From: Clostridium muellerianum
GTDB lineage: Bacteria > Bacillota > Clostridia > Clostridiales > Clostridiaceae
Direction of reading: 5' to 3'
Length of the DNA: 64,000 nucleotides
Assembly (NCBI RefSeq): GCF_012926525.1
Contig: NZ_JABBNI010000015.1
Span: forward strand, 39,159-103,158
A program made the translations under genes and the position numbers. The first letter of the stretch is position 1, and every line of letters starts with the position of its first letter. The notes under the pieces are model-generated. The model had not been told where the DNA came from and ran no database searches. It saw only the letters and a program-made list of their open reading frames with translations. Below are positions 42,781-52,985 of this stretch, in pieces.

Positions 42781-43757
42781 AATATGAAGTCAATGTTAAT
42801 AAATAAAAATGTTGAATAAGTTGATTATAAAAATATTGAAAAATTAAAATTTACAGAAATAATTTTTAAAAATTCAAAGGAGAGAAAATTAATACATTTA
42901 TTAGGTAATAAGTAAAATTAAAGAAAAGATAAAGTTAGGTATAGAAATAAGGTTTTAGTGAAACAGATTACATAAAATTCAACCAAGATTTATATAATGT
43001 TTTATCCTATGGATGCCATCCATAATACTTCAAGTAATGGATGATACACCTTTGGATAAGTTATTTCAACATTCAGGTGAGGAGAAATTAATTGCCTAAA
43101 TGGTATTTAATGTGAATATTTGATGGTAATCAATTTACCTGGTATTACAGGAAAACTTCATCTGAGTTTAGGAATTACTTGATGTTATATGAGTCCTGGT
43201 TGAGTTTTTTATATAATAAAAGGTTGCTATATGAATGTTATGAACAATTGTATATTCATTTATATACATTCTATAGAAACACCTTTATAACAATATTTAC
43301 CACCTTATTTCCATATAAAAAATAGAATTCTGTAAAATATGAATGCATACTGTTAAAAAAAATGATGCTAATTAAAGCAATTTAGATAGAAATGGAAAAA
43401 TAATAATTTATTTATACATAGTTAATGATATTGAGCTAATATTATAAAAAATAATTTAAAACAGTTGATTTTTTAAAAAAAACACTTATAATGATTATAG
43501 AGTTAAAAACCAAATATATCCATTTTTACAATTTAAAAGGGAATTTAAATGTGCAAAGGTTGAGTGAATTACTTTATCAGATCGCTATTATTTCTAATAC
43601 CCCACTTTATTCAAGTGGGGTATAAGCACTACTACGCGCCTGGATAAGTTCTTCTAAGACTCAGATGAAGAGAAGTATTCCTCACAGGCAAACTCTATCT
43701 GAGTCTAAGAATCACTTGATAACTAAAAATACTATTGAAAAATTGGAGGAGTTTAAG
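42781..43757. other. Long non-coding gap with several hairpins upstream of the glycosyltransferase
   Basis: I find no gene. The gap holds a TTATCC...GGATAA-bounded hairpin (about 43013-43060, inner CCATCCAT/ATGGATG), a CAGGTGAG...TTTACCTGG element (43067-43146), a perfect 10-bp hairpin TACCCCACTT/AAGTGGGGTA (43598-43622), and a hairpin around GACTCAGAT/ATCTGAGTC (43650-43712). Parts of 43055-43186 recur, diverged, at 43641-43720, for example GGATAAGTT and ATCTGAGT.TA.GAAT.ACTTGAT. A diverged relative of the CTCAACTTT ends may lie at 43525-43565. 43190-43500 is plain AT-rich DNA. Confidence 0.5.
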
Positions 43758-45287
43758 ATGAAAATTTTAATGATTTCTTGGGAATATCCGCCTAAAAATG
43801 TAGGGGGATTATCAAACCATGTTTATTATTTATCCCAGGCTTTAAGCAAAAAGGGACATGAGATACATGTAATAACTTGTGAAGAAGGTGCTGCACCTGC
43901 AGAAGAAAATGATAATGGGGTATTTGTTCATAGAGTTTCACCTTATAAAATAGATACAAATGATTTTACAAAGTGGGTTATGCAATTAAATTTTGCAATA
44001 ATAGAGAAAGCAGCAGATCTTATAATGAGGTTTGGAAAATTTGATTTAATACATGCACATGATTGGCTATCTGCTTTCAGCGCAAAAAATTTAAAATGGT
44101 CTTTTAAGATTCCTATGGTATGTACTATTCATGCTACAGAGTATGGCAGGAATGGTGGTATAAAAACAGATATGCAGAAATATATATCTTCTACTGAATG
44201 GATGTTAACTTATGAATCCTGGAAAGTAGTTGCTTGCAGTAATTATATGAGACAGCAAATAAGCGATATATTTGAATCACCTTGGAATAAAATTTGGGTT
44301 ATACCTAATGGGGTAGATATACAGAAATTTAATTTTGAATTTGATTGGATTAATTTTAGAAGAAGATTTGCTAGTGATAATGAAAAAATTGTGTTTTATG
44401 TTGGAAGGCATGTATTTGAAAAAGGAATACATTTGCTAATAGAAGCATGCCCTAAAATATTAGAGAACTACAATGATACTAAAATTATTATTGGTGGTAA
44501 AGGGCCTATGACAGAAGAACTAAAAGATAGAGTACAACAAATGGGTATAGAATCAAAGGTAATTTTTACAGGGTATATAAGTGATAAAGATAGAGACAAA
44601 ATCTACAGGGTAGCAAATGTAGCAGTTTTTCCTTCATTATATGAACCTTTTGGTATTGTAGCTTTAGAAGCTATGGCAGCAGGATGCCCGGTAGTTGTGT
44701 CAGAAACTGGAGGATTGGGTGAAATAGTTGATCATGAAATAAATGGTCTAAAAGCTATAACATCTTCTGCCGAGAGCTTGGCAATTAATGTAAGTAGGCT
44801 ATTATTAGATGATGCTTTATCTAATTATGTAAAAGAAAATGCATTAAAGACTGTTCATGAGAAATATAGTTGGGATAAAATAGCAGATTTAACCATAAAC
44901 ATGTATAGTCAGGTTCAAGAAGAAATAAAAGGCAGTCAGTGGGAATTAGAAAGTGAGGATAAAGTCAAAAATGATATTATAAAGAATTTAACTGAAGAAC
45001 TTAGAGATAAGGTTAAGGAAAAATTAAAATTTGAATTAAAGGATAAGGTTGAAAAAAGGTTAGAGGAAGAATTAAAAGAAAAAGTAGAAAAGACTTTAAT
45101 AGATAGATTAAAAAATAAAATAACTGATAAAACAAAAGATATAGTAGGAGATGCTGTAGATATAAAAGATAAAATAACAGCTCAAACTATTGAAGTTTTA
45201 GAAGAAGTTAAAAATTCAAAAACTGTAGAATCTGTACAGAAATTGAAAAATTCTAATGTGATAAAAAATAAAACTAAAAAGAGCTAA
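43758..45287 (+). CDS. Glycogen-synthase-like GT4/GT5 glycosyltransferase with a charged helical tail
   Basis: This 509-residue protein is a retaining glycosyltransferase of GT-B fold. ILMISWEYPPKNVGGLSNHV opens the N-terminal domain, HAHDWLSAF follows, and the C-terminal domain has YVGRHVFEKGIHLLIEA and the donor-site motif PSLYEPFGIVALEAMAAGCP. Residues from about 400 to the end form a Lys/Glu-rich amphipathic helix with repeats like LRDKVKEKLKFELKDKVEKR, foreign to glycogen synthases, possibly for membrane binding or oligomerisation. The ATG behind TTGGAGGAG is the start. The next gene encodes a sugar nucleotidyltransferase 25 bp downstream. Confidence 0.88.
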   Translation: MKILMISWEYPPKNVGGLSNHVYYLSQALSKKGHEIHVITCEEGAAPAEENDNGVFVHRVSPYKIDTNDFTKWVMQLNFAIIEKAADLIMRFGKFDLIHAHDWLSAFSAKNLKWSFKIPMVCTIHATEYGRNGGIKTDMQKYISSTEWMLTYESWKVVACSNYMRQQISDIFESPWNKIWVIPNGVDIQKFNFEFDWINFRRRFASDNEKIVFYVGRHVFEKGIHLLIEACPKILENYNDTKIIIGGKGPMTEELKDRVQQMGIESKVIFTGYISDKDRDKIYRVANVAVFPSLYEPFGIVALEAMAAGCPVVVSETGGLGEIVDHEINGLKAITSSAESLAINVSRLLLDDALSNYVKENALKTVHEKYSWDKIADLTINMYSQVQEEIKGSQWELESEDKVKNDIIKNLTEELRDKVKEKLKFELKDKVEKRLEEELKEKVEKTLIDRLKNKITDKTKDIVGDAVDIKDKITAQTIEVLEEVKNSKTVESVQKLKNSNVIKNKTKKS

Positions 45288-45312
45288 AAAGAAAATAAGG
45301 GGATGGTATTAA

Positions 45313-47754
45313 ATGAAAGCTATAATAATGGCAGGGGGAGAAGGAACTAGATTAAGACCGTTAACATGTAACATACCAAAGCCAATGATGCCTATAATGG
45401 ATAAACCTGTTATGCAGTATGCTATAGAACTTTTAAAGGAAAATGGTATAAATGATATAGGAGTAACGCTGCAGTATTTACCAGATGAAATTATTAATTA
45501 TTTCGGAGATGGAAAAGAATTTGGAGTAAATATAAGATATTTTATAGAGGAAATGCCATTAGGTACAGCAGGTAGCGTGAAAAATGCCGAAGGATTTCTT
45601 GATGATACTTTTATAGTTATAAGTGGAGATGCTCTAACTGATATAGATTTATCTAAGGCCATTGCTTATCATAAAAAAAAGCAATCTATATCTACCTTAG
45701 TTTTAAAAGAAGTTGCTGTACCATTAGAGTTTGGTGTAGTGGTAACGGACAATGATGGAAAGGTAACAGGATTTTTAGAAAAACCAAGCTGGAGTGAAGT
45801 TTTTAGTGATAAGGTAAATACAGGAATATATATATTAGAACCTGAAATATTTTCATATTTTGAAAAAAATCAAAAGTTTGATTTTAGTAATGATTTATTC
45901 CCAATACTTTTAAGTGAAAAAAGACCTATGTTTGGATATGTAGCAGAAGGATATTGGTGCGATATTGGAAATATTGAGCAATATATAAGATGTCATTTTG
46001 ATATACTAAAAGGTTTAGTAAAAGTAGATATTAAAGGTGAGAAATATAAAGATGGTATATGGATTGGCCAAAACTGTCAAATAAGCAAGAATGCTTTAGT
46101 ATCTGCTCCTGCCTATATAGGGAGTGGAAGCAAAATATATGATAGCTCGGAAATTGGCCCATATACTATTCTTGGAAAAAATAATATAGTATCTAAGGAT
46201 GCTACTATAAAAAGAAGTGTAACTTTTGATAATTGCTATATAGGTAGTAAGTCCCAGGTAAGAGGTGCTGTTCTTTGTAAAAAAGTTCAAATGGAGCCAA
46301 GAGCTTCTGTATTTGAAGGGGCAGCTATAGGAGATGATACTCTTATAAGAGAAAGAGCTATTGTAAAACCTAATATTAAAATATGGCCTAATAAAGTTAT
46401 TGAGGCAAGTACTGTAGTAAAATCAAATGTAATTTGGGGAGGAAAGTTTTCAAAATCATTGTTTGGTAAGCGGGGTATAACCGGTGAAGTCAATGTAGAT
46501 ATAACGCCAGAATTTGTATCAAAGCTAGGTGCTGCATATGGATCACTTTTAAAGGCAGATTCAAAGGTTGCTATAGCTTGTACTAATAATGGTGCTGCTC
46601 AAATGTTTAAATATTCTCTTGCTACAGGATTACTTTCTATGGGAATTGAAGTATTAGATTTGCATAGAATGCCAAGGCCAGCAGTAAGACAGGCTACTTT
46701 ATTTTTTGGAGTACAGGGAAGTATTCATGTCTATATAGACAACGAGAATTCTGAAAAAGTTAATATAGTATTTATGGATGAGAATGGTCTTGATATAGAT
46801 AAAGGTATAGAAAGAAAGATAGAAAACAGCTTTATAAGGGAAGATTTTAGAAGAGTTAGAACAGACTGTTTTAAACAGATTAATCACATGGATAATTCTA
46901 TAGAATATTATATAAGACATCTTGTAAATGAATTAGGAGTTCGCAGTATAAGAAAGCAAAAATATAAAGTAGTTTTAAGTATTAAAAACCCTATGGTACT
47001 AAATATAGTTCAGAATATATTCCAGGAATTAAAAATAAATGTTAAGCTCTATAATGAATTTAATAATATTTTAGGTTTGAAAAAAGAAGTAATAGAAAGT
47101 AGTTCAAATTTAGGTATAAGTATTGATGATGGGTGTGAAAAAGCAATTTTCATAGATGAAAAAGGAAATATTATAAGGGATGAAGCTTATGATGCAATAA
47201 ATGCCCTTGTTATGTTGAAAACAACAAACCTAAGTACATTAGTTGCTCCTGTAACTGCATCTTCTACTATGCAGGAAATTGCTGATATGTGTGGATGCAA
47301 ATTTGTAAGAACCAAAACTTCGCAAAAATTTATATTAGATGCTTATTTAAAAAATGAAAGTAGAATTACTAGAAGGGAAGTTGTAGATTCTTATTTAATG
47401 ACACTAGATGCTATATGTGTGGCTGTATTAACTATTAACTTTATGGCAGGAAGTAATTTACCACTTTCCACTATAGTATCACAAATTCCAAGATATTATA
47501 CAGCTAAAGAAGAAGTAAAATGTCCATGGAACTTAAAAGGAAAGGTAATGAGAAATCTTATAGAGGAAAATCATTCAAAATCTGTGGATTTGATAGAAGG
47601 AGTAAAGCTAAATTTCAATGATGGTTGGGCTTTAGTGCTGCCAGATGCAGATGAACCTCTTTGCAGAGTTTATGCAGAATCTAAGGATTCAGATGAACTA
47701 AAAAAACTTACAGATGAATTATTAAAAAGAATTGAAGCAATAACATTAGAATAG
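45313..47754 (+). CDS. Sugar-1-phosphate nucleotidyltransferase fused to a degenerate phosphomannomutase domain
   Basis: The 813-residue protein has three parts. Residues 1-230 are a nucleotidyltransferase ([35 protein letters not shown]). Residues 250-370 are left-handed beta-helix repeats. Residues 380-810 resemble phosphomannomutase/phosphoglucomutase. The first part should make NDP-mannose or NDP-glucose. In the mutase part the catalytic TASHNP loop is replaced by [11 protein letters not shown] and the metal-binding DxDxDR by DDGCEKA, so this half probably has no mutase activity and may be regulatory. The gene follows the glycosyltransferase in one operon and ends at a terminator. Specificity is inferred. 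Confidence 0.87.
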   Translation: MKAIIMAGGEGTRLRPLTCNIPKPMMPIMDKPVMQYAIELLKENGINDIGVTLQYLPDEIINYFGDGKEFGVNIRYFIEEMPLGTAGSVKNAEGFLDDTFIVISGDALTDIDLSKAIAYHKKKQSISTLVLKEVAVPLEFGVVVTDNDGKVTGFLEKPSWSEVFSDKVNTGIYILEPEIFSYFEKNQKFDFSNDLFPILLSEKRPMFGYVAEGYWCDIGNIEQYIRCHFDILKGLVKVDIKGEKYKDGIWIGQNCQISKNALVSAPAYIGSGSKIYDSSEIGPYTILGKNNIVSKDATIKRSVTFDNCYIGSKSQVRGAVLCKKVQMEPRASVFEGAAIGDDTLIRERAIVKPNIKIWPNKVIEASTVVKSNVIWGGKFSKSLFGKRGITGEVNVDITPEFVSKLGAAYGSLLKADSKVAIACTNNGAAQMFKYSLATGLLSMGIEVLDLHRMPRPAVRQATLFFGVQGSIHVYIDNENSEKVNIVFMDENGLDIDKGIERKIENSFIREDFRRVRTDCFKQINHMDNSIEYYIRHLVNELGVRSIRKQKYKVVLSIKNPMVLNIVQNIFQELKINVKLYNEFNNILGLKKEVIESSSNLGISIDDGCEKAIFIDEKGNIIRDEAYDAINALVMLKTTNLSTLVAPVTASSTMQEIADMCGCKFVRTKTSQKFILDAYLKNESRITRREVVDSYLMTLDAICVAVLTINFMAGSNLPLSTIVSQIPRYYTAKEEVKCPWNLKGKVMRNLIEENHSKSVDLIEGVKLNFNDGWALVLPDADEPLCRVYAESKDSDELKKLTDELLKRIEAITLE

Positions 47755-47762
47755 AGTTTTTC

Positions 47763-47796
47763 AGGCTGTTGCGCTAATTAATGTAACAGTCTTTTT
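47763..47796 (+). terminator. Terminator of the glycosyltransferase operon
   Basis: AGGCTGTT and AACAGTCT pair across about 18 bases and are followed by TTTTT. A second hairpin, TTGACAATG/CATTGTCAA at about 47829-47868, follows and may be a remnant of a repeat arm. The remaining 47870-47972 is AT-rich and empty. Confidence 0.75.
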
Positions 47797-47972
47797 AACA
47801 TATATACATGTTTTTAAATAGCTAAAAGTTGACAATGCACAATTGAAAGTTGTTGTTCATTGTCAATTCTTATTTTTTTAGTATAAGTGAAATTTTGCTA
47901 TTATGCATTTATAAAATTATTATTGAAACAACTTTTTTAGAGATCATGGAGTGAAAACAGGGTGATATTTGA

Positions 47973-48668
47973 TTAAACTTTAATTCTATACCCAGCACCC
48001 CAAACAGTTTCAATATACTGAGGATTAGATGGAGAGGCCTCTATTTTTTCTCTTATTCTTCCAATATGTACTGTAACAGTAGATGTGTCTCCAATAGCAT
48101 CAAGCCCCCAAACCTTTTCAAATAATTCCTCTCTGCTGAATACTCGATTAGGATTTTCAGACATGTAAAGTAGTAGATCAAATTCTTTTTGAGCTAAAGT
48201 TACTTCATTACAATTTACAAATACTTGTCTAGAATCTTTTCGTATTTCTAAACCTCTTATTAGGATAGTATCATTTTTTTTATTATTATCAAATTTACTT
48301 TTTATTCTTTCATAATTTTTTATGTGAGATTTAACTCTAGCCACTAGTTCTGCTGGACTAAAAGGTTTTGTGATATAATCGTCGGCACCAAGGTTAAATC
48401 CTTTTATTTTGTCAATTTCTTCTTTCTTTGAAGAAACAATCAAAATAGGAATATCTTTGGTATCCTGTATGCTGCGTAGAATACTAAAACCATCAATTTT
48501 AGGAAGCATAATATCAAGAATTAATAGATCAAACTCATTTTCTTTTAAGCAGTTTAAAGTTTCTACGCCATCCATACATATTTTAACTTCAAATTCTGAG
48601 AGCTCCAGATAGTCTCTTTGAAGCTCAGCAATACTTAAATCATCTTCAGCTATCAAAATTTTTTTCAT
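47973..48668 (-). CDS. OmpR-family response regulator
   Basis: This 231-residue regulator has a receiver with AEDDLSIAELQ at the acidic pocket, the phosphoacceptor Asp in LLILDIMLPKIDG (about residue 52) and Lys in ITKPFSPAELVARV. The C-terminal winged helix has LAQKEFDLLLYMSENPNRVF and STVTVHIGRIREKI. It is the last gene of a cluster with kinase, ABC transporter and secreted protein, transcribed on the minus strand. It likely controls the transporter in response to an envelope signal. Confidence 0.92.
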   Translation of the reverse strand: MKKILIAEDDLSIAELQRDYLELSEFEVKICMDGVETLNCLKENEFDLLILDIMLPKIDGFSILRSIQDTKDIPILIVSSKKEEIDKIKGFNLGADDYITKPFSPAELVARVKSHIKNYERIKSKFDNNKKNDTILIRGLEIRKDSRQVFVNCNEVTLAQKEFDLLLYMSENPNRVFSREELFEKVWGLDAIGDTSTVTVHIGRIREKIEASPSNPQYIETVWGAGYRIKV

Positions 48669-48678
48669 AATATCCTCT

Positions 48679-50121
48679 CTATTCTTCTGGTATTTTAGCT
48701 AATGATATCAATATGCTTGTACCTTTATTTTCATGACTTACAGCCCATATTCTACCATTATGTCCTTCTACAATTTGTTTTGCAATGGCAAGTCCCAGAC
48801 CACTTCCGCTTGCACCAGTCCTTGCAGAATCACCTCTATAAAATCTATTAAATATTTTATTTGTATCATTCTTATCAATTCCATGTCCGTTATCTCTTAG
48901 TTCAATAACAATGCTGGAATTAGTTTCTCTAAGCATTATTACAATTTCACCATCATTTTTATTCATATATTTACGAGAATTATCAATAATGTTTAATATT
49001 ACTCTTTTTAATCTGTCTCTATCAATCATAACATACTTGGAATGGTTCAAATCATTTTTTAAATGAATTTTTATATTAGACCTTTCAAGTTCAGGTGCGC
49101 TTTCACAAATACAATAGTTAAAGTATTCGACAATATTTGTTTTTTCAAATTTAAAAGGAATTTGATTTAAATCTAGTTTTGAATATAAAAGTAAATCATC
49201 AATCATAACATCAATTAGTTCAGCCTTTGAATAAATAGTTTTTAAATAATGTTCTGTCTTTTCAGGAGTGTTTGCAATACCATCTAAAAGGCCATTAGCA
49301 TATCCTTTTATGGAAGTTATAGGTGTTTTTAAATCATGAGATATACTGGAAACTAACATTCTTCTGTTATCATCATACTTCATTTTCATATGAATAGAAT
49401 TTTTTAGCTCAATTCTCATATGTTCAAAATCACTACATAATTCCCTGATTTCTTCATCACCAGTTTCAATAATTTCATAATCCAAATCTCCTTCACTAAT
49501 TTTTGCAGTAGCATTTTTAAGGAGAGATATTGGATTTAATATTCTCTTGGAAAAAAGATAGGACATAAGTGTATTAACTAATATAAAACAAATAAAAAAT
49601 ACTGCAATAATTACTATAATAAATCTTTCAATGAATTGGGATTCATGATTATCTGGTGCTAATAATATTACATTACCAGAAATTTCATCCTTAAACTTAA
49701 GAGGTACTACTTCAACAATATAAGAAATATTATTAATTTTAATGTTTTTTTGTAGAGAATTATTTTTTACTTCTTCTAAGCATCTGGCTATATCAATTTT
49801 ATTTATATTTTTTGAGGCGAATATAACATTATCCTCTTTAGTAAGTATAAATTCACCATTTATACTTAAAAGTCTTTTTGATAAATATTGCTGCAGATGC
49901 ACATCTTCAATACTTGAAGAAGTTTGTTTTGATATATTTGTATTTAAATCCAATAATTCAGATTTTATGGTTAAAAGCTTTTTGAAATTATCATAACTTA
50001 TATCTCTACTTAGAGATGCTGAAGAAATAAAAATAAAGATATAAGCGATAATTATTGTAACAATAAAAGGAATTATAATAGTTATAGAATTAAATGTTAT
50101 TAGACGTTTTTTTATATCCAT
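48679..50121 (-). CDS. Membrane sensor histidine kinase
   Basis: This 480-residue kinase has a span at about residues 10-33, an extracytoplasmic domain (35-165), a second span (168-192) and a HAMP domain. The phosphoacceptor His is in LVSSISHDLKTPITSIKGYA near residue 262. The ATP site has NIIDNSRKYM (N box), DNGHGID and GSGLGLAIAKQIV. It is ten bases upstream of its regulator and nine bases downstream of the ABC-2 permease. The sensor domain is too large for a BceS-type kinase, so it may detect its stimulus directly. Confidence 0.92.
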   Translation of the reverse strand: MDIKKRLITFNSITIIIPFIVTIIIAYIFIFISSASLSRDISYDNFKKLLTIKSELLDLNTNISKQTSSSIEDVHLQQYLSKRLLSINGEFILTKEDNVIFASKNINKIDIARCLEEVKNNSLQKNIKINNISYIVEVVPLKFKDEISGNVILLAPDNHESQFIERFIIVIIAVFFICFILVNTLMSYLFSKRILNPISLLKNATAKISEGDLDYEIIETGDEEIRELCSDFEHMRIELKNSIHMKMKYDDNRRMLVSSISHDLKTPITSIKGYANGLLDGIANTPEKTEHYLKTIYSKAELIDVMIDDLLLYSKLDLNQIPFKFEKTNIVEYFNYCICESAPELERSNIKIHLKNDLNHSKYVMIDRDRLKRVILNIIDNSRKYMNKNDGEIVIMLRETNSSIVIELRDNGHGIDKNDTNKIFNRFYRGDSARTGASGSGLGLAIAKQIVEGHNGRIWAVSHENKGTSILISLAKIPEE

Positions 50122-50130
50122 TTTTTCACC

Positions 50131-50883
50131 TTAAAAATCTTTTTTATCAAATAAATAATAACTTCCTGTGAATAAAAGTATATCATAACTTAACATCAAT
50201 ATAAATTGGCGAAGAATTTTAAAAAATGGAATAGTATTCATAGTCCATAAGGTATACCAACTGAGCATAGATGTAAAAAATATACCAGAGTATCTATAAA
50301 AAATAATTTCTAGTGCTTTAAAAATAATAAAAATGAAGATAGATATAAAAAATACACCTATACTGCTTTTGATTATGTTTGTAAAAAGTATAACAATTAA
50401 GGATAAAACCATCATAGGCATTAATGTAACAATATAGGAAACTAAAATTGTAACAATGCCTTTTAAAGTAAAGGAATTTGAATTAAAAAGAAATCCTGCT
50501 ATAATAGAAAAAATCATCACAAATAGAAGATTTGCAACTACAAATAACATTATTGCAGTGAGTTTTGAGACAAAAAATTTTAATCTAGTAATAGGTCGTG
50601 TAAGTGCAATTTTCATGGTATTGTGAGAAAATTCTCCAGAAAAGCTATCTATAGTAACAAGTGCAGTAAATAAAGGTAAAATTGTATTAACAACTACAGA
50701 AAGCACAAGTATAGGAAAATCCATACTGGAAACTCCACGTAATCCAAAACCATTTCTTAAAGCAATAACAGATAATTGCCCAAGTACAATAAAAATAAGA
50801 GATATTATTGCTGCTACTAAAACTTTTTTCTTTTTATATAGTTTTTCAATTTCATTAATTAAAGCTGCTTTAAATCCTTCCAT
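50131..50883 (-). CDS. ABC-2 type permease
   Basis: This 250-residue membrane subunit has six predicted spans. A cytoplasmic start (EGFKAALINEIEKLYKKKKV) is followed by SGEFSHNTMKIALTRPITRLKF, the loop typical of ABC-2 permeases that contacts the ATPase. ATG at 50883 is chosen because GAGGTGG precedes it; it overlaps the ATPase stop by 14 bases. Such BcrA/BcrB-like pairs often export or protect against antimicrobial peptides. The substrate here is unknown. Confidence 0.87.
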   Translation of the reverse strand: MEGFKAALINEIEKLYKKKKVLVAAIISLIFIVLGQLSVIALRNGFGLRGVSSMDFPILVLSVVVNTILPLFTALVTIDSFSGEFSHNTMKIALTRPITRLKFFVSKLTAIMLFVVANLLFVMIFSIIAGFLFNSNSFTLKGIVTILVSYIVTLMPMMVLSLIVILFTNIIKSSIGVFFISIFIFIIFKALEIIFYRYSGIFFTSMLSWYTLWTMNTIPFFKILRQFILMLSYDILLFTGSYYLFDKKDF

Positions 50884-51595
50884 TTCGTTCCACCTCGCTA
50901 ACAAAATAATTTTCAAGTGAAGCATAGTTTTTTAATATGTTTTCAGTAGTATCCACATTAAGAAGCTTTCCATCATATAATACACCAATACGGTTGCAGG
51001 TAAGTTCAATGTCATGGATAAGATGACTTGATATAAAAAATGTTGTTTTTTCTGTTTCAGCTAAATTTTTTATAATGTTTCTTATAGTTATCATTCCTTC
51101 AACATCGAGACCGTTTAAAGGCTCATCTAGAATGATAACTTCAGGTTTTGATAAAAGTGCAGAGGCGATTCCAAGTCTTTGTTTCATTCCAAGAGAAAAT
51201 TTTCTCGGTTTTTCGTTTTTATATTTTAAAATACCTGTAAGTTCTAAAACTTCATCAATTCTCTTATCATCAATGTCTTTATAGTATCTTGAAAATTGTT
51301 TTAGATTTTCAAAGGCAGTTAAATAAGTATAGGATTCAGCATTTTCTATAATGCAGCCTACCTTTTCCATAGCTTGTTCAAATTGTTCTAAAATACTATA
51401 ACCTAAAATTTTAACGTCACCACTGTCTGGTTTTATAAGTCCAGTCATTATTTTCATAGCAGTAGTTTTGCCGGCACCATTAGGACCCAAAAAACCAAAA
51501 ATATCACCCTGACATATTTCAAGGTTAATATTCTTTATACCTCTTCCGGTTTTGTATGTTTTTGTAAGATTATTTATTTCTATAACTTTTTTCAT
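50870..51595 (-). CDS. ABC transporter ATP-binding protein (BcrA-like)
   Basis: This 241-residue ATPase has Walker A FGFLGPNGAGKTTAMKIMTG (about residue 40), the signature FSLGMKQRLGIASALL, Walker B VIILDEPLNGLD and H-loop FISSHLIHDIE. The LxLGMKQR signature is typical of the antibiotic-resistance and lantibiotic-immunity type. AAGGAGG precedes the start. It pairs with the downstream overlapping permease gene. Confidence 0.92.
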   Translation of the reverse strand: MKKVIEINNLTKTYKTGRGIKNINLEICQGDIFGFLGPNGAGKTTAMKIMTGLIKPDSGDVKILGYSILEQFEQAMEKVGCIIENAESYTYLTAFENLKQFSRYYKDIDDKRIDEVLELTGILKYKNEKPRKFSLGMKQRLGIASALLSKPEVIILDEPLNGLDVEGMITIRNIIKNLAETEKTTFFISSHLIHDIELTCNRIGVLYDGKLLNVDTTENILKNYASLENYFVSEVERNGRI

Positions 51596-51622
51596 TTATA
51601 TACCTCCTTGGATTTTAATTAT

Positions 51623-51650
51623 AAAAACAGGATAAAGATAACCTGTTTTA
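51623..51650 (-). terminator. Terminator between the secreted protein gene and the ABC genes
   Basis: AAAACAGG and CCTGTTTT pair across a ten-base loop. On the minus strand the stem is followed by TTTATAATT, so it should reduce transcription from the secreted-protein gene into the transporter genes. Confidence 0.65.
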
Positions 51651-51669
51651 CCAAGTTATCTTATGAGTT

Positions 51670-52941
51670 TTATTCAAACACTCTATTGAATGAATCATTA
51701 AATAGTACATTTCCGTCTGACCTTTGTCCATCTATATTAAAATATATAGATGAAGAATGTGGATTGATAAATATATGTCCCTTTACAGTTTTGCCTAAAG
51801 AATTAGTATAGTTAAAACTTGCATCAAGATGAGATTGTTTATTAAACTTTCCATCAAAGTTAAAATCATTTTTACTATTACCGTAGCTTTCATAACCCTT
51901 TATATATTCTTCGTGGCAATTTCCAATAACACCATCATCATTTATATTTGTAATAGTTATAATTCTTTCACCTATTTTAACGAATTTATTATCTTTTTCT
52001 ATTACAAGATCACTTTTGTATTTTCCCATATACGCTTTAGCATTGGATAGTTTATTATCATCTTTTTGAACTTGTTTTTCAACTTTTTTATTAGAAAGAT
52101 CAGGTTTTGTAACTGTAGTTGAATTAATATTAGTTACTTTTCCTAGGACCTCAAAAGTTAATGTATGTTCCTTGCCTTGTTCATCTTTACCAGAAAGTGT
52201 TCCTGTGAAAAGAACATTTTGTACTAATCCATCTTTATTTACATCCATAGTTCCTTTAACTTCTTTTACAAAAATATCTTTTGTGATTTTAGACATTTTT
52301 GTTTTATTAGTATTAACTTCATCAGGATTATACATTCTAAATCTGTTTTTAAATTGAAAAGATGTTACTGCATTTACAAGTGAAGGAATTTGTGCTTCAG
52401 CTAAAGAACCAAACAATTTTTTACTTCCATCAGCATTTTGAGTAACCACAACAGAATCCTTCAAATTACCTACAAGAGCATCTGATATTTTTTCAAGATC
52501 TCCTGCTTGTTTTTCTTCAAAAGGATCTGTAAAAATTTTCATATCTTTGGAATTTTTTGATTCGATTACACGATAAAAATCTTGATTACTATCATGTATG
52601 ATAGTAGAATTTTTATCATTGTAGTAGTAGCTTTCTCCTGAGCCATTAGGATCTAAAGTATTAGTAGATTTTGATATTTGTTCTTTAGCACCTTTGGATA
52701 AGTCATATTTATTTAATGTATTTGTAGAAGAAACAACAGTATTATTATCTTTAATAACAAATGACGTATCAATAGTATAACTTGAAAGTTTACTACTGAA
52801 GCTATTACACGTATACTTCAAAGAATCTTTCAGTTGATCATAACCACTTTTAGATGCAACTTCTGCCATAGCGGTGCTGGCAAACATTAAAGTACCTACA
52901 GTAAAGCTTAAAATAGTAGCCAGCTTTTTATTAATTTTCAT
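51670..52941 (-). CDS. Secreted protein of unknown function, adjacent to ABC transporter and two-component system
   Basis: This 423-residue protein has a clear signal peptide (KKLATILSFTVGTLMFASTA, cleaved near AMAEV). It is not a lipoprotein, since no Cys is at the cleavage site. The mature part is polar. An N-terminal region of about 270 residues has beta-rich character (SYTIDTSFVIKDNNTVVSST, QNVLFTGTLSGKDEQGKEHT). A Lys/Gln linker (DLSNKKVEKQVQKDDNK) and a C-terminal domain of about 120 residues (GHIFINPHSSSIYFNIDGQR) follow. I know no family with a described role. It is first in the minus-strand cluster and could be a ligand-binding or reporter component for the sensor. Confidence 0.8.
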   Translation of the reverse strand: MKINKKLATILSFTVGTLMFASTAMAEVASKSGYDQLKDSLKYTCNSFSSKLSSYTIDTSFVIKDNNTVVSSTNTLNKYDLSKGAKEQISKSTNTLDPNGSGESYYYNDKNSTIIHDSNQDFYRVIESKNSKDMKIFTDPFEEKQAGDLEKISDALVGNLKDSVVVTQNADGSKKLFGSLAEAQIPSLVNAVTSFQFKNRFRMYNPDEVNTNKTKMSKITKDIFVKEVKGTMDVNKDGLVQNVLFTGTLSGKDEQGKEHTLTFEVLGKVTNINSTTVTKPDLSNKKVEKQVQKDDNKLSNAKAYMGKYKSDLVIEKDNKFVKIGERIITITNINDDGVIGNCHEEYIKGYESYGNSKNDFNFDGKFNKQSHLDASFNYTNSLGKTVKGHIFINPHSSSIYFNIDGQRSDGNVLFNDSFNRVFE

Positions 52942-52985
52942 TTTAAGACCATCTCCCTTAAATTTTATATGGTAAATCTTTCATA

